NCBI GenBank assembly: GCA_964415605.1
Contig: CAYQBA010000027.1
Location: 1 to 33,419, forward strand
DNA: 33,419 bases
Origin: UCB3 sp964415605
GTDB taxonomy: Bacteria > Chloroflexota > Anaerolineae > Epilineales > Epilineaceae
Direction: 5' to 3'
Of this stretch, positions 1 through 11,088 are shown piece by piece; position 1 is the first letter of the stretch, and each line of letters starts with the position of its first letter. Made by a program: the position numbers and the translations under genes. Below the pieces are notes generated by a model. It saw nothing but the letters and a program-made list of their open reading frames with translations. It was not told the DNA's origin and ran no database searches.

Positions 1-1248
1 GCCGGCGACTTCGGCGTGTTCTGGGAGGCCTGGCGACAGGTGCAGGACAGCCAGGTCGGCGAGCTGCCGGAGAGCGACGCCATCACCTACGGCGCGATTC
101 GTGGATCGCTCAAGGCGCTCGACGATCCCTACACCGCGTTCTACGACCCGGTCGTCACCGAGATCAACCGGCCGTCGCTGGACAGCCAGTTCGACGGCAT
201 CGGCGCCTACGTCACCTCGAACGAGCGGGGCCAGCTCGTCATCCAAACCCCGATGCGCGGCCAGCCCGCCGAGAAGGCCGGCGTCGAGGCCGGCGACATC
301 GTCATCCGGGTCGACGGCGAGGACATCAGCGACCTCGACCTCAACGAAGCCGTGCTGAAGATCCGCGGCCCGAAGGGCACCACCGTCGTGCTCACCATCC
401 TGCGCGAGGGCGTCGACGGCGAGCTAACCATCCCCGTCGTCCGCGACAAGATCGACGTCCCCTCGGTCAACGATGTGCGCCTGCTCGAGGCGGAAAGCGC
501 CCCCGAGCTCGGCTACGTCCAGCTCACGACGTTCGCCGAGGACACGACCGCGGAGCTCATCGAGGCCCTCGACGAGCTCCGCGCGAAGGGCGCCAAGGCG
601 CTCGTCCTCGACCTGCGCAACAACCCAGGCGGCTATCTCAACACCGCCATCGAGGTGACGAGCCAGTTCATCGACACCGGCATCGTGGTCCAGCAAGAGG
701 ACAAGGCCGGCAACCGCCGCGCCGAGGGCGCCCGCAAGGGCGGCCACGCGCTCGACCTGCCGCTCGTCGTCCTGGTCAACAAGGGCTCGGCCTCCGCCAG
801 CGAGATCGTCGCCGGCGCGATGCGCGACCACAAGCGGGCGATTTTGGTTGGCGAGACCACCTTCGGCAAGGGCTCGGTGCAGAACGTCCACGAGCTGTCC
901 GACGGCTCGCAGCTCCGGGTGACCGTCGCCGCCTGGCTCACGCCCGACGGATCGCACATCAACAAGGTCGGGATCGAGCCCAACGTTGCCATCACGTTCT
1001 CCGGCGGCGTGCCGGGCGAGGCTGACAAAGACAAGACCGCCGGCGAGGCGGATGCTTCGGAGACCGGCGCGCACGAGGACGGCACGCCCTCCCCGACGGC
1101 CGCGCCGGGCACCGGCGCCGCTGGCGGCGCGTCCTCTGCGACCGCCGACGACGCGTCCCCGGACGCCGCCGCGGCGGAGCCGGTGGATCATCAGCTGCGC
1201 CGGGCGATCGAAGAAGCCCTGAAGCTCGTGGAGCAGTCAACACCATGA
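1..1248 (+). CDS. S41 C-terminal processing peptidase (CtpA-like), 5' truncated by window edge
   Basis: Serine protease of the carboxyl-terminal processing family, which trims or degrades exported proteins in the cell envelope. The frame is open to base 1, so the export signal and true start lie outside the window. The order is: helical N-terminal segment with the family signature FWEAW..., a PDZ domain (about bases 190-430, with AGDIVIRVDGEDI), then the S41 core. Counting from the GTG at 16, the catalytic Ser is S260 in GSASASEI (codon 793-795) and the general-base Lys is K285 in TTFGKGSVQ (codon 868-870). Their 25-residue spacing equals that in E. coli Prc. The last ~75 residues form an Ala/Gly/Asp-rich tail. 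The stop overlaps the next start as ATGA, implying translational coupling with the inactive paralogue downstream. Confidence 0.93.
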   Translation, partial: AGDFGVFWEAWRQVQDSQVGELPESDAITYGAIRGSLKALDDPYTAFYDPVVTEINRPSLDSQFDGIGAYVTSNERGQLVIQTPMRGQPAEKAGVEAGDIVIRVDGEDISDLDLNEAVLKIRGPKGTTVVLTILREGVDGELTIPVVRDKIDVPSVNDVRLLEAESAPELGYVQLTTFAEDTTAELIEALDELRAKGAKALVLDLRNNPGGYLNTAIEVTSQFIDTGIVVQQEDKAGNRRAEGARKGGHALDLPLVVLVNKGSASASEIVAGAMRDHKRAILVGETTFGKGSVQNVHELSDGSQLRVTVAAWLTPDGSHINKVGIEPNVAITFSGGVPGEADKDKTAGEADASETGAHEDGTPSPTAAPGTGAAGGASSATADDASPDAAAAEPVDHQLRRAIEEALKLVEQSTP

Positions 1249-2552
1249 CCGAGCGCGACGAATCCCCCATCCCTTACGACGACGACGCATACGCCGGAGA
1301 CGCCGACGGTCGCGGTGCCGTGCGGCGACCGGCCACCCGCTCTTGGATCGGGATCCTGACGATGCTCGGCTTGGCCGTCGGGCTGTCCGGGCTGGCCTGG
1401 GTCATGGGCCTCGTCACCGCGCTGCGCGTCGGCCCCCCGCTGCCGACGACGCCCCCCGACGTGCAGGCTCCCGCAAACTTCAAGCTCTACGGCGAAGCCT
1501 GGCGTTATGTCAACGGTGAGTTCTACGGCGCCGCACCCGGGGCCGCGGACGTGACCGCGCACGCCATCGACGGGATGGTGGATGCCCTGGACGATCCGCA
1601 TGCCATCTACCTCGACGCGCACCGCGCGGCCGAGACCGACGCCGACTTCACACCTGCCCTGGCCCCAGCCATTGGCGCCTGGATCGAGCCGGTCGCCAAC
1701 GGGGCGCTGGTCGTCGCCACCGTGCCCGGCAGCCCGTCCGAAGCGGCGCTCGACCCCGGCGACACGATCGTCGCCGTCGGCGAGGAGGAGCTGGCCGATC
1801 ACGGCCGCGCCGAGGCGCTGCGGCACCTCGACGGCGCGCCCGGGACCGAGGCCACGCTGATCGTCCTGCACGCGTCCGGAGGCGGGGAGGCGGTGGCGGT
1901 CGAGCGGGCCAAGGTCCCCGCGCCCAAGGCGGCGCTGACGGTGGAAGACGGGATCGCCCGCCTGGTGGTGCCGGACCTCGCCGCCGCGACCGTGGCCGGC
2001 GTCGACACGGCGCTCTCCAAGCTGGCCGACGCCGCGCCCGCGTCGCTGATCGTCGACTTGCGCGACAATCCCGGCGGCGATCTCGACGCCTTGGCGGCGA
2101 TCGCCGGCCGCTTCATGGACGCGACCGTCTGGCTGGAGCAGCCGCGCGAGGGCGAGCCCGTCTCGCATCCGGCGAACACCGACGGCGCGCCGGATGTCAC
2201 GCTCCCGGCGCGCGTCGTGGTCCTCGTCAACGCCGGCACCGCCGGCACGGCCGAGATGCTGGCGGCCGCATTGCGCGACAACCTCGGCGCGCACGTCGTG
2301 GGGGACGCCACGTTCGGCCGGCCCGGGATCCAGCGGACGACGGCGTTGTCCGACGAGACGCGGCTGCGGCTGACGGTGGCGACGTGGCGGACGCCCAAGG
2401 GCGAGGCCGTCGACGAGGACGGGCTGGCGCCGGACGAGGCCGTGGCGTTGAGCGACGAGGACCGTGCCGCCGGGCGCGATCCGCAGCTCGACGCCGCGCT
2501 GGCGGCCGCGCGGGGCGCGGTGACCGCCCGGTCGGGCACCGGCGGTGGCTGA
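1245..2552 (+). CDS. Membrane-anchored S41 peptidase paralogue lacking both catalytic residues
   Basis: This 435-residue protein has the same architecture as the preceding gene: a hydrophobic anchor at about residues 30-56, a helical region, a PDZ-like domain (about 130-205) and an S41 core. Aligned with its neighbour, GSASASE becomes GTAGTAE and TTFGKGSVQ becomes ATFGRPGIQ. The catalytic Ser is therefore Gly334 and the catalytic Lys is Arg359. The 25-residue spacing is kept, so the fold is probably intact while peptidase chemistry should be lost. It starts at ATG 1245 within the stop of the active paralogue and ends 8 bp inside smpB. A likely role is as a non-catalytic partner, adaptor or substrate-binding subunit for the active protease; that role is inference. 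Confidence 0.88.
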   Translation: MTERDESPIPYDDDAYAGDADGRGAVRRPATRSWIGILTMLGLAVGLSGLAWVMGLVTALRVGPPLPTTPPDVQAPANFKLYGEAWRYVNGEFYGAAPGAADVTAHAIDGMVDALDDPHAIYLDAHRAAETDADFTPALAPAIGAWIEPVANGALVVATVPGSPSEAALDPGDTIVAVGEEELADHGRAEALRHLDGAPGTEATLIVLHASGGGEAVAVERAKVPAPKAALTVEDGIARLVVPDLAAATVAGVDTALSKLADAAPASLIVDLRDNPGGDLDALAAIAGRFMDATVWLEQPREGEPVSHPANTDGAPDVTLPARVVVLVNAGTAGTAEMLAAALRDNLGAHVVGDATFGRPGIQRTTALSDETRLRLTVATWRTPKGEAVDEDGLAPDEAVALSDEDRAAGRDPQLDAALAAARGAVTARSGTGGG

Positions 2553-3021
2553 CGCCCACGCCGACAAGGGCGGCGACCGCGTCATCGCCACCAACCGCAA
2601 GGCGCGCCACGAGTTCGAGATCCTCGAGGTCGCCGAGGCGGGGCTCGTCCTGATGGGCAGCGAGATCAAGAGCATCCGCGCCGGCAACGTCAGCCTCCAG
2701 GAGGCGTACGTGGCCATCGAGTCCGGCGAGGCCTGGCTGGTCAACGCCTACATCGCGCCCTACGAGTGGGCGGGCTACGCGGGCCACGAGGCGCGCCGCC
2801 GGCGCAAGCTGCTCCTGCACCGCAAGGAGATCCGCCAGCTCCACCAGGCCGTGCGGGTCAAGGGCGTCACGCTCGTCCCGTTGCGGCTCTACCTCAAGGA
2901 CGGCCGCGCCAAGCTCGAGCTGGGCCTGGCACGCGGCAAGAAGCTGTTCGACAAGCGCCAGGCCATCCGCGAGCGCGAGACCAAGCGTCAGACGGCGCGC
3001 GAGCTCAGCCACCGGCGGTAG
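2545..3021 (+). CDS. smpB: SsrA-binding protein SmpB
   Basis: SmpB binds the tRNA-like domain of tmRNA and places it in the empty A site of stalled ribosomes. The 158-residue length is normal. Family segments are visible: IATNRKARHEFEIL near the N terminus, GSEIKSIRAGNVSLQEAYV, an HRKEI...L stretch, VPLRLYLKDGRAKLELGLARGKKLFDKR, and a basic tail ending SHRR that enters the decoding centre. The start is GTG at 2545, the only suitable one, and it overlaps the upstream gene by 8 bp, so translation is probably coupled to the S41 pair. The RNA partner, ssrA, lies at 10484-10835. Confidence 0.96.
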   Translation: MADAHADKGGDRVIATNRKARHEFEILEVAEAGLVLMGSEIKSIRAGNVSLQEAYVAIESGEAWLVNAYIAPYEWAGYAGHEARRRRKLLLHRKEIRQLHQAVRVKGVTLVPLRLYLKDGRAKLELGLARGKKLFDKRQAIRERETKRQTARELSHRR

Positions 3022-3045
3022 CGCCATGCGGTCGACCACGCCGTG

Positions 3046-4494
3046 ATGCCGGGCCACCCGCTCCCGCATCCGTCATCGCGGCGGCGCAAGGTCGTCCTCT
3101 ACAACCCGCGCACGGTCTTCTTCACGCTACCGCTCGGGATCCTGGCCGTTGGATCGGCGCTGGATCCCGACCGCTTCGACGTCGTCATCGTGGATGGCCG
3201 GCTGGAGGCAGATCCCGTGGCGGCGATCGCGCCGCACCTCGACGACGCGGTGTGCCTCGGCGTCAGCGTGCTGTCCGGCGCCCCGATCCGCGACGCGCTC
3301 GCCGTGTCGCGGGGCGCAAAGGCGCTGCGCCCCGGCCTGCCGGTCGTCTGGGGCGGTTGGCACCCGTCGCTGTTCCCCAAGGCGTGCCTGGAGGATCCGG
3401 CGGTGGACGCGACCGTCCAGGGCCAGGGCGAGGCCACGTTCGCCGAGATCGTCGAGCGGCTCGCGGCGGGGCGGCCGCTGGACGGGTGCCCGGGCTGCGC
3501 GCATCGGGCCACGGGCGGGGCGATCGTCGTCAACCCGCCTCGCCCGCTCGCGGCGTTCGACGATCTCCCGCCGCCGCGCTTCGATCTCCTGCCGATCGAG
3601 CGCTACTTCGATCTCAAGGGCATCCGCCAGCTCGACTACATCGGCTCGCACGGGTGCTTCTGGCGCTGCGCGTTCTGCGCGGACCCGTTCGTGTTCGAGC
3701 GGCGCTGGGTCGGCCAGGCGCCGGGGCGGCTGGTAGCGGACGTCGCACGACTCTGGCGGCGGTACCAGTTCGACGACGTCAACTTCCAGGACGAGACGTT
3801 CTTCACCTACGGTGCGCGAGTGGCCGCCATCGCGGAAGGCCTGGCGGCGCTGGGCCCGCCGTTCACGTGGGCGGCAACGATGCGGGCCGACCAAGGCGCG
3901 CGCTTGCCGGCGGCCGTATGGGCAACGCTGCGGGAGTCGCGGCTGCGGCGGCTCCTCATCGGCGTCGAGTCCGGCTCGCAGGCGATGCTCGACTGGATGG
4001 CCAAGGACATCACGCTCGAACAGGTGCTGCGGTGTGCCGATCGGTGCCGCGAGCACGGCATCGCGGCCCAGTTCCCGTTCATCGTGGGCTTCCCGGGCGA
4101 GGCGGACGCCAGCATCCAGGCGTCGCTGGACTTCGCCAAGCGCCTGCGGGCCATGAGCCCGCGCTTCGAAACCCCGATCTTCCACTTCAAGCCGTATCCC
4201 GGCTCCCCGATCACGGCGGCGGCCGTGCGGGCCGGCTACCGCCTGCCAGCCTCGTTGGCCGAGTGGGCGGACTTCGACATCTTCACGGCGGACACGCCAT
4301 GGCTCACCGCCCGGCAGCGGCGGCACGTCGACCGGTTCAAGTTCTACCAGCGCATCGCCTGGGGCGAGCCGCGGTCGGGCTGGCAGCGGCCGGTCCAGCG
4401 CATGGCGCGCTGGCGCTGCGCGCACGACGTTTACGGCCTGCCGATCGAGAAAGCGCTCGCGGACCGGCTGCGGCCGCGGGTGGCGCTCGCGTGA
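3046..4494 (+). CDS. B12-binding-domain radical SAM protein
   Basis: The N-terminal half (about residues 14-150) looks like a cobalamin-binding Rossmann domain, with KVVLYNPRTVFFTLPLG and VVWGGWHPSLFP. The classical DxHxxG base-off motif is absent, as in many BchE-type enzymes. The radical SAM cluster motif CFWRCAFC uses C204, C208 and C211, counted from ATG 3046, and binds a [4Fe-4S] cluster. It is followed by FDDVNFQDETFF and GVESGSQAMLDWMAKD, which are typical of this branch. The C-terminal domain is specific and unassigned. Members are usually methylases or ring-modifying enzymes; the substrate cannot be read here. A GTG immediately upstream (3043) is an alternative start. It converges with the methyltransferase gene, with only 25 bp between the two stops. 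Confidence 0.88.
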   Translation: MPGHPLPHPSSRRRKVVLYNPRTVFFTLPLGILAVGSALDPDRFDVVIVDGRLEADPVAAIAPHLDDAVCLGVSVLSGAPIRDALAVSRGAKALRPGLPVVWGGWHPSLFPKACLEDPAVDATVQGQGEATFAEIVERLAAGRPLDGCPGCAHRATGGAIVVNPPRPLAAFDDLPPPRFDLLPIERYFDLKGIRQLDYIGSHGCFWRCAFCADPFVFERRWVGQAPGRLVADVARLWRRYQFDDVNFQDETFFTYGARVAAIAEGLAALGPPFTWAATMRADQGARLPAAVWATLRESRLRRLLIGVESGSQAMLDWMAKDITLEQVLRCADRCREHGIAAQFPFIVGFPGEADASIQASLDFAKRLRAMSPRFETPIFHFKPYPGSPITAAAVRAGYRLPASLAEWADFDIFTADTPWLTARQRRHVDRFKFYQRIAWGEPRSGWQRPVQRMARWRCAHDVYGLPIEKALADRLRPRVALA

Positions 4495-4519
4495 GTCGCT
4501 TGGCGCCTCGCCACAGCCA

Positions 4520-5428
4520 TCACCCCGATGGTCGCGCTTCGCCGCCGACGCCAGGCGCGCGCCACACCACGAACCCACGCTCGACCAGCCGGCGGCGGGG
4601 GTCGATGCGGTAGCCCTCACCCGCCAGGCACGCCACGCTCGCCGCGAGGTGGCGCCGCGGGCCCCACACGGCCTCGCCGCGCGTGGCCTGCCAGGCGCGC
4701 GACCACGCGTCGAAGAAGGCGGCGATGGGCTCCCCGGCCACCATCCGATGGATGAGGCTCTTCGGCAACACCGCCCGAAAATCGGCCGGCTCGAACGGCG
4801 CGCGGAAGCTCGTGCCGAAGACGAGCGCCTCGAGGACGAGCGGCGGGGTCATGCCGGACGGGCGTGTCAACCCCGCCGTCGCCCCGCCCGAGGCCGTCAC
4901 GGCCGCCGTCCGCCGAAGCACGTTGGCCACCAGCAGCCTGCCGCTTGGATCCGACGTGCCCTCGACGAGCAGCCCGCCGGAGGCAAGGCCGGCCGCCATC
5001 TGGGACCACGCCGCGTCCACCGCGTCGGCCTCGTACTGCCGCAGCACGTTGAAGGCGCGGATCAGCCGGGCGAGGATGGGCGTGCCGTCCGCATCGACGC
5101 CGAGCGGGAGGTTGAAACCGCCGAGGCGGAAGTCGGTCAGGGCATCGCGGAACGGCTGCGCCGCGGCGACACGGTCCCGGTCGATCTCGATGCCGACCAC
5201 GCGCAGACCCGGGTTCAGGCGGCGGAAGCGGGCGGCGCTCTCGAGGGTCGTGTCCGGCGTTGCACCGAAGCCCAGATCGACGAAGGGAGCGGCGCGAAAC
5301 ACGCCGTCCGTGCGGCGCACCAGCTCCGGATCGTAGAGCACGACGAACGTGTCCACCCGGCGCAGGCGGTTGGGCGCCGTCTTGCCGCGCGTGGGCTGGC
5401 CGAGCGGACGGCGATGGACGAAGGGCAT
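4520..5428 (-). CDS. Class I SAM-dependent methyltransferase-like protein
   Basis: Predicted 302-residue cytosolic protein with a Rossmann motif I, FVDLGFGATPDTT, followed about 25 residues on by the acidic end of strand 2, VVGIEID. A conserved N-terminal segment, TRGKTAPNRLRRVD, precedes it. This layout resembles actinobacterial-type class I methyltransferases of unknown substrate; the substrate is not recognisable. The ATG at 5428 is preferred; a GTG at 5446 would add six residues. It is divergent from the cation-efflux gene, with only 40 bp between the two start codons, so the two promoters must overlap. Confidence 0.75.
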   Translation of the reverse strand: MPFVHRRPLGQPTRGKTAPNRLRRVDTFVVLYDPELVRRTDGVFRAAPFVDLGFGATPDTTLESAARFRRLNPGLRVVGIEIDRDRVAAAQPFRDALTDFRLGGFNLPLGVDADGTPILARLIRAFNVLRQYEADAVDAAWSQMAAGLASGGLLVEGTSDPSGRLLVANVLRRTAAVTASGGATAGLTRPSGMTPPLVLEALVFGTSFRAPFEPADFRAVLPKSLIHRMVAGEPIAAFFDAWSRAWQATRGEAVWGPRRHLAASVACLAGEGYRIDPRRRLVERGFVVWRAPGVGGEARPSG

Positions 5429-5456
5429 GCGGGGCGATGTTAGCACACGCCGTAGG

Positions 5457-5462
5457 TATCAT
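5457..5462 (+). promoter_or_regulatory. Possible -10 element of a leaderless transcript
   Basis: TATCAT matches five of six bases of the -10 consensus. It lies six bases before the ATG at 5469, so the transcript would begin at or next to the start codon. No -35 element stands out at the right distance. Confidence 0.3.
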
Positions 5463-5468
5463 TGCCGC

Positions 5469-6466
5469 ATGTCCGAGACGCTCCCAGCGGCCGCGCCGCC
5501 GCCCAGCATCGTCGTCCCGCTCGATCCCGCCGACCGGGCAAGGGCGATCGCGCGGGTCCTGCTCCTGACCCTCGGGCTCAACCTTGCCGCGGCGGCGGTC
5601 AAGCTTGCGGCCGCGTGGCAGTCCGGCAGCCTCGCGCTCGGCGCCGGCGGCTTCGACTCGCTGTTCGACGGGGCCGCCAACGTGTTCGGGCTCGTCGCCA
5701 TCCGGTTCGCGGCCCGCCCGCCGGACGCCGACCACCCGTACGGGCACCGCAAGTTCGAGACGCTCGTGTCCACGGTGATCGCGATGCTGCTCTTCGTCAC
5801 GTGCGGGCGGCTCGCGTGGGCGGCCATCGAGGCCGTCCCGGCGATCCTCGCCGGCGCCGGCGGCGCGGTGGCGACGCCGCTGGCGCTGGTGTCGCCGGCC
5901 GCCGCCTTCGCCTTCAACGTCGTGGCCGCCACCTACGAAGGCCGTATGGGCCGCCGCCTGGGCAGCGAGCTCCTGGTGTCGGACGCCGGCCATACCCGCG
6001 CCGACGCCGGCGTATCGCTGGCCCTCGTCGGCGGCCTCCTGGCCGTGCGCGCCGGCTACCCCATCGTCGACCCGCTGCTGTCACTCGCCATCGCCGGCGT
6101 CATCGCGCGCACGGGGATCGAGATCGCGCGGAGCACGTCGCAGGTCCTGTCCGATGCCGCGGTGTTCGAGCCGGCGGTCGTCGCGGGCATCGCGGCCCGC
6201 GTACCGGGCGTGGCCGGCACGCACAAGATCCGCAGCCGGGGCCCGGCGGACGCGGCATCCATCGACCTCCACGTCCAGGTCGATCCGGCGCTGGATATCG
6301 GCCGGGCGCATGCCATCGGGCACGCCGTGGCCGCCGAGTTGCGCACGACCCTGGCGGGCGTGGCCGACGTGGTGGTACACGTCGAGCCGGACTGGTCGAC
6401 GGCCGACACGGGGACAGACCGCGGGTGGGGCGACGAGGACGCGGACGACGACGAGAGGCTGGATCG

Positions 6467-6470
<4 letters not shown>
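5469..6470 (+). CDS. Cation diffusion facilitator family metal efflux protein
   Basis: Inner-membrane divalent-metal/proton antiporter of 333 residues with about six hydrophobic segments (around 28-50, 57-80, 98-120, 135-155, 178-195, 200-220) and a cytosolic C-terminal ferredoxin-like domain. The transport site is complete: D63xxxD67 in TM2 (GFDSLFDGAANV) and H175xxxD179 in TM5 (DAGHTRADAG). This equals the D/D/H/D set of the zinc/cadmium exporter YiiP, so Zn or Cd efflux is likely. The HPYGHRKFE loop is typical. The C-terminal tail is strongly acidic (DEDADDDE). The ATG at 5469 is chosen because the conserved N-terminal helix begins soon after it and upstream sequence overlaps the divergent gene. 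The stop shares the palindrome CTAG with the stop of metH. Confidence 0.92.
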
Positions 6471-10312
<3,842 letters not shown>

Positions 10313-10369
10313 GCGGGTTCCTCGGGTGATCGGAGCGGCCAGGGGCGATCCGGGCGGTCGGTGGCTGCA

Positions 10370-10399
10370 ATTGTAGGCAGCGCGGGAACGGTGTGGAAA
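10370..10399 (-). promoter_or_regulatory. Putative metH promoter
   Basis: Read on the minus strand: -35 TTTCCA (10399-10394), an 18-base spacer, then -10 TACAAT (10375-10370, five of six matches). It implies a leader of about 50 nt, too short for a cobalamin or SAM riboswitch. Confidence 0.5.
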
Positions 10400-10408
10400 C
10401 CTCGGCGC

Positions 10409-10422
10409 GCAGGCCGGCCTGC
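10409..10422. repeat. 14-bp perfect palindrome upstream of the metH promoter
   Basis: GCAGGCCGGCCTGC is self-complementary and sits just upstream of the metH -35 box, in the 171-bp region between metH and ssrA. It could be an operator, but GC-rich palindromes of this size also occur by chance here. Confidence 0.35.
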
Positions 10423-10461
10423 CACGCGATGCGCTGTTTCCGCCGGGCGGGAGCGTCATGC

Positions 10462-10467
10462 TATACT
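10462..10467 (+). promoter_or_regulatory. -10 element of ssrA
   Basis: TATACT lies 16 bases before the mature tmRNA 5' end, consistent with a short precursor trimmed by RNase P. The -35 region is weak (TTTCCG or TTCCGC at 10437-10443). Confidence 0.5.
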
Positions 10468-10483
10468 GATGATGGTCTTCCAT

Positions 10484-10835
10484 GGGGATGACAGGTTTCG
10501 ACGGGGACGGCTGTCTCCGGATTGCAGGCCGAGTTTGGCTCAAACTCGCTAAACAGGGCCAAAACACAGATGCCGAGCCTCAGCTCGCACTCGCTGCCTA
10601 AGAGCTAGCGATGCCCCCGCGTCGCCCCGCCGACGCGGCGCGGTGGGTAACACTTCAGCCGGCGTGCCGCTGCCGCGACGTCGATGACGGCGGCGAAAGA
10701 CCATCGACTGGCGAGATCCCCGGCTCGGTCGGGTGAGATGGGATCGCGCGAGACACCTGGCAAGCCCGACTAAGCCTGTAGCATATCTTGGGACGAACTC
10801 TTCGGACGCCGGTTCGAGTCCGGCCATCTCCACCA
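10484..10835 (+). ncRNA. ssrA: Transfer-messenger RNA (tmRNA)
   Basis: One-piece tmRNA of about 352 nt that rescues stalled ribosomes together with SmpB. The 5' end GGGGATG pairs with CATCTCC at 10825-10831 to form the seven-bp acceptor stem, with one G-U pair. The discriminator A and an encoded CCA follow (10833-10835). The T-arm is GCCGG-TTCGAGT-CCGGC (10808-10824). The conserved 5' GGTTTCGACGGGGA-type segment follows the acceptor stem. The tag reading frame is at 10548-10601. Pseudoknots between about 10605 and 10790 were not folded by me. A strong hairpin terminator follows nine bases after the CCA. Confidence 0.97.
10548..10601 (+). other. tmRNA proteolysis-tag reading frame
   Basis: Read from the likely GCT resume codon at 10548, the frame gives AKQGQNTDAEPQLALAA and stops at TAA 10599-10601. 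The LALAA end is the usual ClpXP-type degron of ssrA tags. The exact resume codon is inferred from tag length and the initial Ala. Confidence 0.85.
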
Positions 10836-10843
10836 ACGGCAGC

Positions 10844-10879
10844 AGGGGCCCCGCGACGATCGGTCGTCGCGGGGCCCCT
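10844..10879 (+). terminator. Hairpin terminator of ssrA
   Basis: AGGGGCCCCGCGACGA (10844-10859) pairs perfectly with 10864-10879 around a TCGG loop, a 16-bp stem. There is no T-run after it. The remaining ~200 bp up to the next gene hold nothing I can identify apart from a ribosome-binding site. Confidence 0.8.
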
Positions 10880-11088
10880 CGCCTGTCCGGCGGCAATCGA
10901 CCGCAACGCGCGGGCCGTCGGCGACGTCAGTAGGATGCACGACGGCGGGCGATCCTCGCCCGGCCATCCCGTTGGCGGATGGCCCTGGCGGGCTTGCCCC
11001 TGCGGCGAACCACCGGCGACCCTGCGAATCCGTGCCCGCCCGCGATCGCCGTCCCAGACCCGGCTCCCGACCTTCCAGGAGGCCCAGC

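Noticed and set aside
2766..4613. Plus-strand open frame overlapping smpB and the radical SAM gene
   Set aside because: Arg/Pro/Gly-rich in a different frame from two recognised genes; no motif.
10313..10483. Cobalamin or SAM riboswitch ahead of metH
   Set aside because: The inferred leader is about 50 nt and no B12-box or SAM-aptamer-like segment is visible.
10549..10896. Small minus-strand open frames across ssrA, one containing VEMAGLEPASEE
   Set aside because: This peptide is the well-known false protein produced by translating the complement of tRNA-like T-arm and acceptor sequences.
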